From contig JADZGD010000096.1 in NCBI GenBank assembly GCA_020854055.1, positions 1 through 43,317 on the forward strand: a stretch of DNA of 43,317 bases, in the 5' to 3' direction. The stretch's first letter is position 1. Each line of letters begins with the position of its first letter. The translations under genes were made by a program, and so were the position numbers. This stretch comes from Bryobacterales bacterium. GTDB lineage: Bacteria > Acidobacteriota > Terriglobia > Bryobacterales > Bryobacteraceae. Below the pieces are notes generated by a model that made no database searches, was not told the DNA's origin, and saw only the letters and a list, made by a program, of their open reading frames with translations. Below, piece by piece: positions 8,697 through 16,656 of the stretch.

Positions 8697-9937
8697 GGCG
8701 GGCGGCGCAGCTTTCCGGCCGCGTTGGCCCAGGCCCAGAAGAACGCCGTCGATGTACTGAGTAGCCCGGCAATGAGGCCGATGGTACGGGTCTGCCAGAA
8801 CTCGGTGGCAACACTGGCCAGAGTCATCGAGAGCATCATCGTTGCATTCATCATCATCTCCGTAGTAGCGAAGACGCGGCCGCGAAAGTGGTCCGGGACG
8901 AACTCCAACAACATGGTCCGGTTCAGCACGTTGTTGGCGCCCATGCCGATACGCGACAAACCTACCCACAGCGCAGCCAGCAGAATTTTCGGCGCAACGG
9001 CGAAGCAGACATACGAGAGCCCATGCACTAAAAACAGAATGGAGATTGCATGCTTGTAACCTCCAAAGCTGAGCTTGGGTCCCAACCGGTGCGCCAGCAC
9101 GCCCCCGATGACCAGTCCGACGCCAGCCGCGCTCCAGATGATCCCAATTCCCGCCGGCCCGCGTTGGAACACCAACTCTCCGTACAGGGTGAATAGGATT
9201 TGAGCGGCCCCGCCGCCACTGGCCCAACCCACCCAGGCCAGCCCGATCGCCATCACCAGCGGAGTCCGGCGCATGTAGGAGATTCCGTCGGCAAACTCGC
9301 CCCAAAAGCGGTGCTCGCCGGTGGCCGCCACAGCCTCTGAATCGGCCCGGAAGTGGCCTTCAGCGGAACGCAGCTTCGCTATCGCCCAGGCGCTGAACAG
9401 GAACGACGCCGCGTTGGCGACAAAGGCCCATTGGTAGCCGAAAGCCGTCGTACTGAAGCCGCCCAACAGCGTACCCGCCGAAAGCGTCAGCCAGGAGGTG
9501 GTCTGCGTCAGCGCATTGGCGGTATGAAGTTCCTCATTGGAGGTGATCCGCGGCAGTATCGACGACCGGCCCGCGGTAAAGAACGGCGAGGCGAACATCA
9601 GCAGTCCGCTGAGCGCGTAGATCAACCACTGATGTCCGGTGGTGAGCGAAAAGATAAAGGCCAGCGCCACCACGGCACGAAACAGATCGCTCGCAATCAT
9701 CACCCGCTTGCGATCCATGCGGTCCAGGATCACGCCGGAGAGCGGCCCGGCGGCGATCGCCGGCACGGTCCGCGCCAGCATTACACCGCCCACGGCAAGG
9801 CCGCTCCCGGTAAGATGCAGCGCGAGGCTCAGTACCGCCAGGCTGTTGAAATGATCGCCAACCTCGCTAACCACCTGGCCGCACCAGAGGTACCGGTAAT
9901 TCCGGTTGGTCCGCAGCAGCCCGTTAAATGAAGCCAA
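8657..9937 (-). CDS. MFS transporter (EntS/MFS_3-like exporter)
   Basis: A 426-aa membrane protein with about 12 predicted hydrophobic segments. The loop motif 'GVILDRMDRKR' between segments 2 and 3 is MFS motif A, and the start 'NYRYLWCGQVVSEVGD' is typical of the MFS_3 group that includes the enterobactin exporter EntS. It most likely exports a small molecule; the substrate cannot be told. It lies 48 bases downstream of the PEPCK gene on the same strand and may be co-transcribed. The C-terminal end overlaps the convergent oxidoreductase gene by 40 bases. Confidence 0.8.
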   Translation of the reverse strand: MASFNGLLRTNRNYRYLWCGQVVSEVGDHFNSLAVLSLALHLTGSGLAVGGVMLARTVPAIAAGPLSGVILDRMDRKRVMIASDLFRAVVALAFIFSLTTGHQWLIYALSGLLMFASPFFTAGRSSILPRITSNEELHTANALTQTTSWLTLSAGTLLGGFSTTAFGYQWAFVANAASFLFSAWAIAKLRSAEGHFRADSEAVAATGEHRFWGEFADGISYMRRTPLVMAIGLAWVGWASGGGAAQILFTLYGELVFQRGPAGIGIIWSAAGVGLVIGGVLAHRLGPKLSFGGYKHAISILFLVHGLSYVCFAVAPKILLAALWVGLSRIGMGANNVLNRTMLLEFVPDHFRGRVFATTEMMMNATMMLSMTLASVATEFWQTRTIGLIAGLLSTSTAFFWAWANAAGKLRRPPQRAVVSNSLGSS

Positions 9938-9985
9938 ATCGTTTCTGTCTCCGCGTTGACCAGGGTAATCGGGCCGGTGGTGTGC

Positions 9986-12900
9986 TCACGCCACCTGTCC
10001 GGTGAATGGATCGGCGCCGATTGTACCCACCAGTTCCGACAGGTATGCGCGAGCGCTCACCCGCGCCAGTTGCTCCCGCGCGGCGGCGGCGCGGCTCTCC
10101 AGGTCCAACCGCTGCCCCGGCGACGAAGCCGTTGAGCTTCCAACCGCGTCCAGGTGGCGCTGCCATAAAGCAATGTCGCGCGCCTGTTTGACACGCAACC
10201 GCTCCTTGTACCAGTCGCTCGAAAGCAGCGCCTCGCGGCAAAACATGGAGCGCAACTCCACATCCTCCACCGTCTTCCCCTCCCAGTGCCCGTAGGCCAT
10301 GATATGCAGCAGCGCGCGCAGCGGCGGGCAGGCTCCTCGAATACTTCCGTCCTCGAAATAGTTCAGCGCGACGCGCTTTTGGGACTCGACAATCGCGTCC
10401 ACCCCGGCGGCGAAGGCGGCCGGATCCTGCTTTTCGGGCCGCAGCATCTCCTCCGGGAAAACCGCGTCAGGAGTTTCAAACATCCGGCCGAGAAAGCGCT
10501 CGGCAAACAGGTCCGTAATCCGGTAGCCCAGGCGGCTGGCAAGAATCGTACGGCCCTCGAATTCGAAATCCTTCACCTTCTCCAGCAGCCCGTTGGCGAT
10601 CAGGAAGGCCGGATCACGCTCCTCCACCCGTATGCGGCACCACACCTCGGGCGCCAATATGCTGACATCGTGATCCACCCGGATGTGCGGTCCGACATAG
10701 CCGGCGGCAGTGGTAAACCCGGCATACTCGGTCAAAATGAAGGATACGAGCGCGTTGTTCAGATCGACAACCGGCCACAGCGAATTGAACGGCCCCTTGG
10801 TGAGCGCGCCCTCACTCCCAAACCCGGTTGTCGAAGGCGACTTCCCGGTAAGACTGGAGATGAAATCCATGAACAGTTCGGGCAATTCCTGGTAGTGGAT
10901 CGGACTGTAGACCGCCAGCGGCGGCACGCCGGTGCCTGCCTCGGCCGGGTTACCCCTCCGGCCCGCCAGCACTGCATTCACGGGAAAATGAACCTTCTGG
11001 CCGGAAGGCACGCCGCGATCGAGGCGCGCGCAAACCTCAGCCAGATAGGTCTCCCGAGGTTCGGCTACGTCCGGCCTGCGCTGCAGGTAGCGGGGATTCT
11101 TCGAAGGCTTGCCGTCGACCAGCCGGGGTCTGGCGGAGGACACAACGTACTCCACGCCGTTCCCATCAACAAAGCCTCTCAGCCGCTGCTTCATCGGCTC
11201 CGTGTACTCGTCATACTCCACCACATGATCGACGATTTCGCGCGCCTGCTCACGAGTCAGAGGCTCATAGTTGGAAAGAAAGGTACCGGCAGCGGCGATA
11301 TCAGCCTCGGCCTGCCTGTCAAAGCCGCGACAAATGGCTTCGTCCGGCCTCTGGAACAGAAATGCCTCGCAGTTCTCCACCAGCTTCACGCTGCGGTTGG
11401 GATACTTCGTATCGAAATCCGGCAGAGTGTGCCGCGGCACCACGGCCGAAGCAGTGATGTCATCTTCCACCTGCACTTTATCGGCGGGATAAAAATCGGG
11501 ACGCAGCTTGTAAATGCGCCACGAGCCCTGAGGATCGTAACCTACACGCAGGTAATTGCCCACCAGCTTTTGATCCTGATACTTCAGTTCGTGGCCCAGG
11601 TAGCCGTTGATCCGGTCCACGGTAAAATGCTCGCGCCAGTTCTCTCCCCAATCCGGACGGTAGTAGCGTTTTACGGTGAACACCAGTTGGCGGATAGTCT
11701 GCGGAAGATAGTGCAGCCACTCGTTGTACTCGTCGGTGTATTCATGGGACGCGGTCAGCAGTTTGATTACCGAGCCCAGCGTGCGCTGATCGCTCAGAAT
11801 GGGCCGCCCGGCGCGATCGGAGGGTTGGGGAACCCTATAAATATTCGAAAAGTCGCGCTTCAGAATCTCCGCCACCTGCTCCATGTCTCTGAAGTAGTCG
11901 CGGATGAAGACCGGTCCCTTCAATAGCGAGTTAGAGATTGACTTGGAGATCTCCGACTTGCCCCCACCCGACACCGTACACGGCTTGTGACAGAGCGTTC
12001 CGTGCGGCACCGAGCCGATCAATCGCCAGGCCGTGCCGCCGACTTGTTTCACCAGGCGGATCTTGTAACCCGAAGGCAACACGAACACGCGCTCCGGCAG
12101 CAGGTTCAACTGCCGCCGGACACCCTCATGCATCCAGCTTACAAAGCCGGTGGGAACGTGAAAGTTGGAATTCTCCGGCACATAGAAAATGTCCGCGAAG
12201 CGGCGATCAATCGCATAGCCTTCCGGCCGCACGTCAACGCGCTCGGCCAGTAACGTCATCGAGTCTTCGAAGCGGGCCGGCTTGATGGAACCGGGGCGCC
12301 CGGCCTGGTACTCCTGCCCCATGACATAAGCCGGAAACGCGATCGCGCCTCCGGCGTGCTCCTCTTCGCACATACCGAAGAGGTTGGCGGAGAAACTGAT
12401 CTGGCTCTTTACCTCTTTCTTGCAATAACCGAAGTAATTGTCGGCGATGATGGTAACCATGATGCCGTCGGCATCGCGGCAGACCGCCTTGAACGGGCGG
12501 CCATCGTTGTAGAGTTCCTCTTCATCGCGCCAGCACATCCCGTCCCGCCGTTGCCGTTGGGTCGCCTGGTCGTAGTGGGGCAGTCCCAGGCTCGTCTTGC
12601 GCATTCCCACAATGTGCGGCGCCAGGATCACGCAGCCGCTGTGGCCCGTCCAGTGAAGAACGTCCAGCGCGGCATCGTTCTCCGGCAGATACGGGTCGCC
12701 GCCGTTGCCGAAAACCGTCTCAATGAAATCCAGGTTGCTGACCAGGCTGCCAGGGGCGAAGAACCGGATCTCCATGCTGCGGGCCGGATCTTTTCCCGTG
12801 GCCGGACAGACCAGCGGACGCAACAGCAGCGAGACGAACATGCGCGCCTGCTCCGGTTGGTCGCTGGTAAATGGCAGCGCCAGCACTTCGGCGGGCGGGC

Positions 12901-13426
12901 GCAGGGCTTCGGCCAGGAATGTGGCGAACGCTGCCCGGGTGACCACCTGCTTGTCGGCGGATATCGGAAAGCCTCCTTCCACGATATGAAACAGCCCCTG
13001 GGTTGTGCGGCGATCGCTGGCCGGATTGTGCAATACGCCCTGGGCTACCCGGTACGAGCTCAGATTGGGCGCGAAAAATCGATCCGCGGCCGGTGGCAAT
13101 GACATGGTTCGCGCCAGTCCCGGCCGGTCGAGTACGAATGAGTTCGATGGCAGGCGCGGCGCCCCACCAGGACAGACATCCTTCAGGTAGGAGTCAAGAA
13201 ACGCCTGAATCCGTGCATCGGCGGCGCAGAGCCGGTCGCCGAGCAACTGGTCTTTCTGATGATAGTTACGCAGCAGCGGGCCGGCAATCTCCAGAAAGTC
13301 TCCATTCGTAGTCCCGTGACTCGAAGGCTGCCCAAGGGCAACCAGCTTGAGATTGATGTATCGCCTCAGATCATCAAGACGTGACAACTCCGGCCGCTCC
13401 GGACGGCCAGGCGCGGAAGAAACCAT
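9986..13426 (-). CDS. PPi-type phosphoenolpyruvate carboxykinase
   Basis: The 1146-aa protein matches the PPi-dependent PEPCK family (EC 4.1.1.38) known from Propionibacterium and Entamoeba, which is ~1130 aa and distinct from GTP- and ATP-PEPCK. It interconverts PEP + CO2 + phosphate with oxaloacetate + pyrophosphate in the cytosol. Recognisable family blocks are 'LDEPGLAR'-like 'LDRPGLARTMSLP' (~105), 'DNYFGYCKKEVK' (~330), the phosphate-binding 'SGGGKSEISKS' (~487), 'SLGSVIKLLT' (~585) and 'SLTGKSPSTTGFGSEGALTK' (~855). It is full length with no break. A long open frame on the opposite strand (10286-11926) is only its shadow. No clear Shine-Dalgarno precedes the ATG. Such genes are often left as hypothetical, and the assignment rests on remembered family sequence. 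Confidence 0.88.
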   Translation of the reverse strand: MVSSAPGRPERPELSRLDDLRRYINLKLVALGQPSSHGTTNGDFLEIAGPLLRNYHQKDQLLGDRLCAADARIQAFLDSYLKDVCPGGAPRLPSNSFVLDRPGLARTMSLPPAADRFFAPNLSSYRVAQGVLHNPASDRRTTQGLFHIVEGGFPISADKQVVTRAAFATFLAEALRPPAEVLALPFTSDQPEQARMFVSLLLRPLVCPATGKDPARSMEIRFFAPGSLVSNLDFIETVFGNGGDPYLPENDAALDVLHWTGHSGCVILAPHIVGMRKTSLGLPHYDQATQRQRRDGMCWRDEEELYNDGRPFKAVCRDADGIMVTIIADNYFGYCKKEVKSQISFSANLFGMCEEEHAGGAIAFPAYVMGQEYQAGRPGSIKPARFEDSMTLLAERVDVRPEGYAIDRRFADIFYVPENSNFHVPTGFVSWMHEGVRRQLNLLPERVFVLPSGYKIRLVKQVGGTAWRLIGSVPHGTLCHKPCTVSGGGKSEISKSISNSLLKGPVFIRDYFRDMEQVAEILKRDFSNIYRVPQPSDRAGRPILSDQRTLGSVIKLLTASHEYTDEYNEWLHYLPQTIRQLVFTVKRYYRPDWGENWREHFTVDRINGYLGHELKYQDQKLVGNYLRVGYDPQGSWRIYKLRPDFYPADKVQVEDDITASAVVPRHTLPDFDTKYPNRSVKLVENCEAFLFQRPDEAICRGFDRQAEADIAAAGTFLSNYEPLTREQAREIVDHVVEYDEYTEPMKQRLRGFVDGNGVEYVVSSARPRLVDGKPSKNPRYLQRRPDVAEPRETYLAEVCARLDRGVPSGQKVHFPVNAVLAGRRGNPAEAGTGVPPLAVYSPIHYQELPELFMDFISSLTGKSPSTTGFGSEGALTKGPFNSLWPVVDLNNALVSFILTEYAGFTTAAGYVGPHIRVDHDVSILAPEVWCRIRVEERDPAFLIANGLLEKVKDFEFEGRTILASRLGYRITDLFAERFLGRMFETPDAVFPEEMLRPEKQDPAAFAAGVDAIVESQKRVALNYFEDGSIRGACPPLRALLHIMAYGHWEGKTVEDVELRSMFCREALLSSDWYKERLRVKQARDIALWQRHLDAVGSSTASSPGQRLDLESRAAAAREQLARVSARAYLSELVGTIGADPFTGQVA

Positions 13427-13434
13427 TAACTTTG

Positions 13435-13465
13435 TTGTATCACGCCGCCGGGACTCGCCTATAGT
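13435..13465 (+). promoter_or_regulatory. Weak candidate promoter ahead of the structured element
   Basis: TTGTAT at 13435-13440 and TATAGT at 13460-13465 are separated by 19 bases, longer than ideal. If used, transcription would begin near 13472 and include the hairpin element at 13486-13551. On the opposite strand this stretch is the leader of the PEPCK gene. Confidence 0.25.
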
Positions 13466-13485
13466 AGCCCGGCTTTTGTTCGGAC

Positions 13486-13551
13486 CCGGCCCATGGTGCA
13501 GGTGAGACTCCGGCGGGCGCGCTGCCCGCCTACCCTGGAATCACCGGCCGG
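13486..13551 (+). ncRNA. Structured leader-like element (possible riboswitch relic)
   Basis: Three nested inverted repeats are visible: CCGGCC (13486-13491) with GGCCGG (13546-13551), GGTGA (13501-13505) with TCACC (13541-13545), and a perfect 7-bp GGCGGGC/GCCCGCC hairpin (13512-13530) with a 5-base loop. The two outer 3' arms are contiguous. The stretch GGTGAGACTCCGGCG followed by GCCCGCC resembles the core of cobalamin riboswitches (GGTGxxAxTCC...CCCGCxAC), but the AGGGAA box is not seen. It could equally act as a transcription attenuator, or work from the other strand in the PEPCK leader. Confidence 0.35.
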
Positions 13552-13573
13552 AAATTGGTTACATAAAATTTAA

Positions 13574-13600
13574 TTGACGTTTCGCTTTCTGCTTTATAAT
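13574..13600 (+). promoter_or_regulatory. Sigma-70-type promoter for the small-protein gene pair
   Basis: TTGACG (13574-13579) and a perfect TATAAT (13595-13600) are spaced 15 bases apart, slightly short, in an AT-rich patch unusual for this window. Transcription would start near 13607. This excludes a coding start at 13574 and supports the ATG at 13646 for the following gene. Confidence 0.55.
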
Positions 13601-13645
13601 GGGGTTGTGGCCCGCGGTTGGGAGAGTAAGGGCGTCGAGTCGCAG

Positions 13646-13852
13646 ATGGAGTCCGGACCGATTGCCCGCCAGCCTCTCCAAAGCAGTGAAATGACTCCCG
13701 ATGAGCGCGAGAGATTACGAAAGCGGGATGGTCTTCTTCTTTCCCGAACCCGCGTTCTTCATGACCTCGAAACGGCGCACAACCCACGCTATCTCGATCA
13801 ATTGCGAGTTGCACTGAGTTTTCTCGATTCGCAAATCGAGCAGTTACACTGA
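13646..13852 (+). CDS. Small conserved-looking protein of unknown function
   Basis: A 68-aa protein, or 53 aa if the ATG at 13691 is used. The frame stays open upstream to 13574, but that stretch is the promoter. The sequence is strongly charged and helical ('MTPDERERLRKRDGLLLSR', then 'LDQLRVALSFLDSQIEQLH'), consistent with a small coiled-coil or partner protein. It ends 8 bases before the next gene, so the two are probably co-transcribed and may act together. No known family is recognised. Confidence 0.55.
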   Translation: MESGPIARQPLQSSEMTPDERERLRKRDGLLLSRTRVLHDLETAHNPRYLDQLRVALSFLDSQIEQLH

Positions 13853-13860
13853 CTGGCGTA

Positions 13861-14808
13861 ATGAGCGGCAAGCATCGATTGCCGCAGCGCGGAGCACTGG
13901 CGCAGTATTTGCTATCGGTGCCGGAACGCGCCGTCCGTTCTTTATCCGCCATCGCCGGCGGCCTCATCAATGAGATAGGTGAAGTAACTCTTCCTGCCGC
14001 AGTCAGACGCTCACGGATCTATCGCACGTTCGCCGGCGCAACTTTGAAATTCCTGATCGAAGAGGTTGGCCGCGTGGACGCTGCTCAAATGGGTGAGCAT
14101 CAACTCGCCGGCAACTTCCTGCTCCGCCGTACCGCCGGAAACGGTCTTGAGTGGGCCGGCATTCTGGCATTCCATGCTTCGCCGGTGTGGATTCTGGCAT
14201 CACTGGCCGACCTCTCGGGAACCGGGCGGGGGCTGGTCGCCGATATCGCCGCCTCGCTCTACGAGGAGGGTCTGCTCGAGCGCGGTTCCACCTTTGAGAC
14301 CGTTGAGCAGATCCTTGATGGCCTTGAACTCAGCGCCGGAAAGCTCGCCGACACCATCAACATGCCGCCACTCGATGTCGCCGGCCTGCGCCGGGAATGG
14401 GAAAGCATCTCTCAACATCTGGCCGCGATTCCGCCCAGGCAACTTCCCCCGCTCGAAGCCCTCTACCGCTCCTGGAAGCGCATCGTCGAAAGAGCCAGGA
14501 GCGAACATCGCACCATCTTCGAGGTCTCTTCGTTGATGGCGCTGGCGGCATTCAACGACCTGCCCGATCGTGCTTTGCGCCTTTCCAGGGCGGCCCTGGT
14601 AACGATGGAACGAACCAGCCATTATTTCGCCGGACCGGTTCTGGATCATTACGCCGCGACGCTGGACCGGATGGCCGAAACCGGCCTGCTCGAGTTCTGG
14701 TACCGGCAGTTTCGCCCCTACCTTCGGGCGGCGGTAGAAAACTTCGCCCCAGCCAACCCGAGCGTCACCACCCGCCTCATTCGAAGACGCGGCGGCGCGG
14801 CCGGCTGA
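13861..14808 (+). CDS. Protein of unknown function, 315 aa
   Basis: No family is recognised. The protein is alpha-helical, lacks a signal peptide, and has one moderately hydrophobic stretch around 'WAGILAFHASPVWILASLADL' (~residues 98-118) that may be a buried helix or a membrane-associated segment. The tail is basic ('RLIRRRGGAAG'). It starts 8 bases after the small-protein gene and is presumably in the same operon. Codon use and composition match the neighbours, so it looks native. The start 'MSGKHRLPQRG' is the first ATG after the upstream stop. Confidence 0.7.
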   Translation: MSGKHRLPQRGALAQYLLSVPERAVRSLSAIAGGLINEIGEVTLPAAVRRSRIYRTFAGATLKFLIEEVGRVDAAQMGEHQLAGNFLLRRTAGNGLEWAGILAFHASPVWILASLADLSGTGRGLVADIAASLYEEGLLERGSTFETVEQILDGLELSAGKLADTINMPPLDVAGLRREWESISQHLAAIPPRQLPPLEALYRSWKRIVERARSEHRTIFEVSSLMALAAFNDLPDRALRLSRAALVTMERTSHYFAGPVLDHYAATLDRMAETGLLEFWYRQFRPYLRAAVENFAPANPSVTTRLIRRRGGAAG

Positions 14809-14814
14809 TTCGAT

Positions 14815-15129
14815 TCAACGATGGCGCCAGTGGCCCGAATGGAACTTCCAGCCCCGGTTTTGACGCTCCCAGCGCGGCGGCACCCAGTAGGAACGCGCTC
14901 GCGGCGGCCGCACCCATCTCCCGGGCGACCAGTTCCAACTCGACCCGTGCAGGTTCCAAAAGCCATCCATCCAGACAAACCCTGGACCCGGCGCATACCC
15001 AACCGGACCGTACCGGGGAGGCGGAGGAGGCGGAACCCGGTATCCGTAGCCGTATCCGGCATATCCCCCACACGCAGTTAGTAACCCCGACAGGAGAAGC
15101 ACTGGAGTGAGCAACCATTTCCTATTCAT
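14815..15129 (-). CDS. Small Tyr/Gly/Trp/Pro-rich lipoprotein
   Basis: A 104-aa protein. The ATG at 15129 is chosen because a GGAGGG ribosome-binding site lies 8-10 bases upstream; the frame itself opens further up at 15204. The lipobox is LLTAC in a clear lipoprotein signal. The mature part begins 'GGYAGYGYGYRVPPPPPP' and continues with Trp-rich 'SSWNWSPGRWVRPP' and 'HSGHWRHR', similar to YXWGXW-repeat lipoproteins. Such proteins are envelope-associated and their function is unknown. It converges on the 315-aa gene, with 6 bases between the stops. Confidence 0.75.
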   Translation of the reverse strand: MNRKWLLTPVLLLSGLLTACGGYAGYGYGYRVPPPPPPRYGPVGYAPGPGFVWMDGFWNLHGSSWNWSPGRWVRPPRARSYWVPPRWERQNRGWKFHSGHWRHR

Positions 15130-15213
15130 TTGTCTCACCCTCCCTACCCATTCAACGCAGCGAGCCGGAGTTCGGTTTCCAGACTTCGCGCAAGGGTGAT
15201 ACAAACACCGGGC

Positions 15214-16104
15214 TCAAACCCTGTTCACGGATACCGGCGAATCAGGCCCCGAAAGAAACCTGCCGACCGCCTGCCGCCAGGAGGGCAACGGCTTCAGCCG
15301 CGTATTGATCAGTACCGACTTGGCCGGCCGCTTCGCTTTGCGGGGAAAATACGCGGCCGGCACGGCGTTCAAGCGGATTGACGATCCGGTTATCCGGAAT
15401 ACTTCGTCGGCCAGTTCGAACCAGCTTGCCGGGCCGCTGTTCACCGTATGATAGATCCCAACCGGAAGCCCGCCGGAAAGAATCGAGTATGTGACGGCGG
15501 CAAGGTCACGCACGTAAGTGATGCTGTTAATTTCGTCATTAACAACATTGAGTATCCCGCGCGTGCGCGCCAGATCGAGCATCAGGTGAATGAAACTTTT
15601 CTTAGATACTTCACTTACTCCCGGCCTGCCGAACAACACGGCGGTTCGCAAAACATAGACCCGCGCGCCCGAAGCCAGCACGCGTAGCTCGCCCTCCCGT
15701 TTCGATGCCGCGTAGACGGAGAGTGGATTCGGCTCGTCCTGCTCGGCGTACTCCCCCTGCACGCCATCAAAGACGTAGTTGGTGCTGTAGTGGATCAATG
15801 GCACGTCCAGTTCGGCCGCCAATCCCGCCAGGCGCCCGGGAAATCCGGCGTTGAGAGCAAAGGCCGCCCCTGGTTGCTCTTCGGCTCCATCCACGTCGTT
15901 AAAGGCAACGCAGTTGATGATGGCCGAGGGCGACAGCGCCAGTAGCTTTTTCCGAAGCGCCGCCTCATCGAGCACATCAACATCTTCGCGATCCCACGCG
16001 GAGGCGGCCGGGTCGGCATCGCGCAGCGCCCCGCCAAGCATGCCCTTCGCTCCAAGAATCAGCGGATGATCTGTCCTGCCGGGTGCTATCATTTGCGAGA
16101 CCAT
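15214..16104 (-). CDS. rmlD: dTDP-4-dehydrorhamnose reductase (RmlD-like)
   Basis: A 296-aa short-chain-type reductase. It has the N-terminal dinucleotide motif 'LILGAKGMLG' (~16-24), the substrate segment 'STNYVFDG' (S107, T108) and the catalytic pair Y131/K135 in 'YAASK'. RmlD reduces dTDP-4-dehydro-rhamnose to dTDP-L-rhamnose for cell-surface polysaccharides. No other rml gene is near, so an activity on a related nucleotide sugar is possible. It is divergent from the Nudix gene, with only 8 bases between the two start codons; a second in-frame Met at codon 5 is an alternative start. Confidence 0.8.
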   Translation of the reverse strand: MVSQMIAPGRTDHPLILGAKGMLGGALRDADPAASAWDREDVDVLDEAALRKKLLALSPSAIINCVAFNDVDGAEEQPGAAFALNAGFPGRLAGLAAELDVPLIHYSTNYVFDGVQGEYAEQDEPNPLSVYAASKREGELRVLASGARVYVLRTAVLFGRPGVSEVSKKSFIHLMLDLARTRGILNVVNDEINSITYVRDLAAVTYSILSGGLPVGIYHTVNSGPASWFELADEVFRITGSSIRLNAVPAAYFPRKAKRPAKSVLINTRLKPLPSWRQAVGRFLSGPDSPVSVNRV

Positions 16105-16112
16105 TGTAGGAG

Positions 16113-16652
16113 ATGAGGAACCCCTGGACCAAGCTGGCGAGCCGCCTGGTGTATGAGAATCCGTGGATTCGCCTGCGCGAGGATACCGTAATCCGGCCCG
16201 ACGGCGGCCAGGGCATCTACGGTGTCGTGGAGGTGCGCCCCTCCATCGGCGTACTGGCCATCAACGACCGGGATGAACTGCTGCTGGTGGGGCAATGGCG
16301 CTACCCCGCCGGCCGCTACTGCTGGGAAATTCCGCGCGGCGGTTCGCATGGCGGGGAGACCGCCGTTCAGGCCGTGGCGGCGCGGGAATTGCGCGAGGAA
16401 GCGGGCGTCGAAGCAGCCTCCTGGACGCCACTCATCAGCGTAGACGTGAACAACGGCATCACCACCGATACCGAGCACCTGTTCCTGGCAACCGGCCTCA
16501 CCAGCACGCAGGCGAAACCCGATCCCGAAGAGGAGATCGCCGTCCGCTGGGTGCCGTTCAACGAAGCCGTCCAGATGGCGGTTCGCGGCGAGTTGACCGA
16601 AGTCTGCACCGTAGCCGCCATCCTGCTGCTGTCCCACCTTCGCCGGCGGTAA
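16113..16652 (+). CDS. Nudix hydrolase (ADP-ribose pyrophosphatase-like)
   Basis: A 179-aa hydrolase. A Nudix box spans ~76-99, with G76, E82 and 'RELREEAGV' carrying the Mg2+-binding glutamates E92, E95 and E96. The spacing between E82 and R91 is eight residues where the consensus has seven. The N-terminal 'VYENPWIRLREDTVIRPDG' is typical of the ADP-ribose/nucleoside-diphosphate-sugar pyrophosphatase branch. The AGGAG immediately before the ATG at 16113 is too close to act as a normal ribosome-binding site, so a leaderless or adjusted start is possible. Its stop is 4 bases from the stop of the convergent thrB. Confidence 0.8.
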   Translation: MRNPWTKLASRLVYENPWIRLREDTVIRPDGGQGIYGVVEVRPSIGVLAINDRDELLLVGQWRYPAGRYCWEIPRGGSHGGETAVQAVAARELREEAGVEAASWTPLISVDVNNGITTDTEHLFLATGLTSTQAKPDPEEEIAVRWVPFNEAVQMAVRGELTEVCTVAAILLLSHLRRR

Positions 16653-16656
16653 GCAA

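Noticed and set aside
10286..11926. 546-codon open frame on the plus strand
   Set aside because: It lies entirely opposite the PEPCK gene, has no recognisable motif and is explained by GC-rich codon use.
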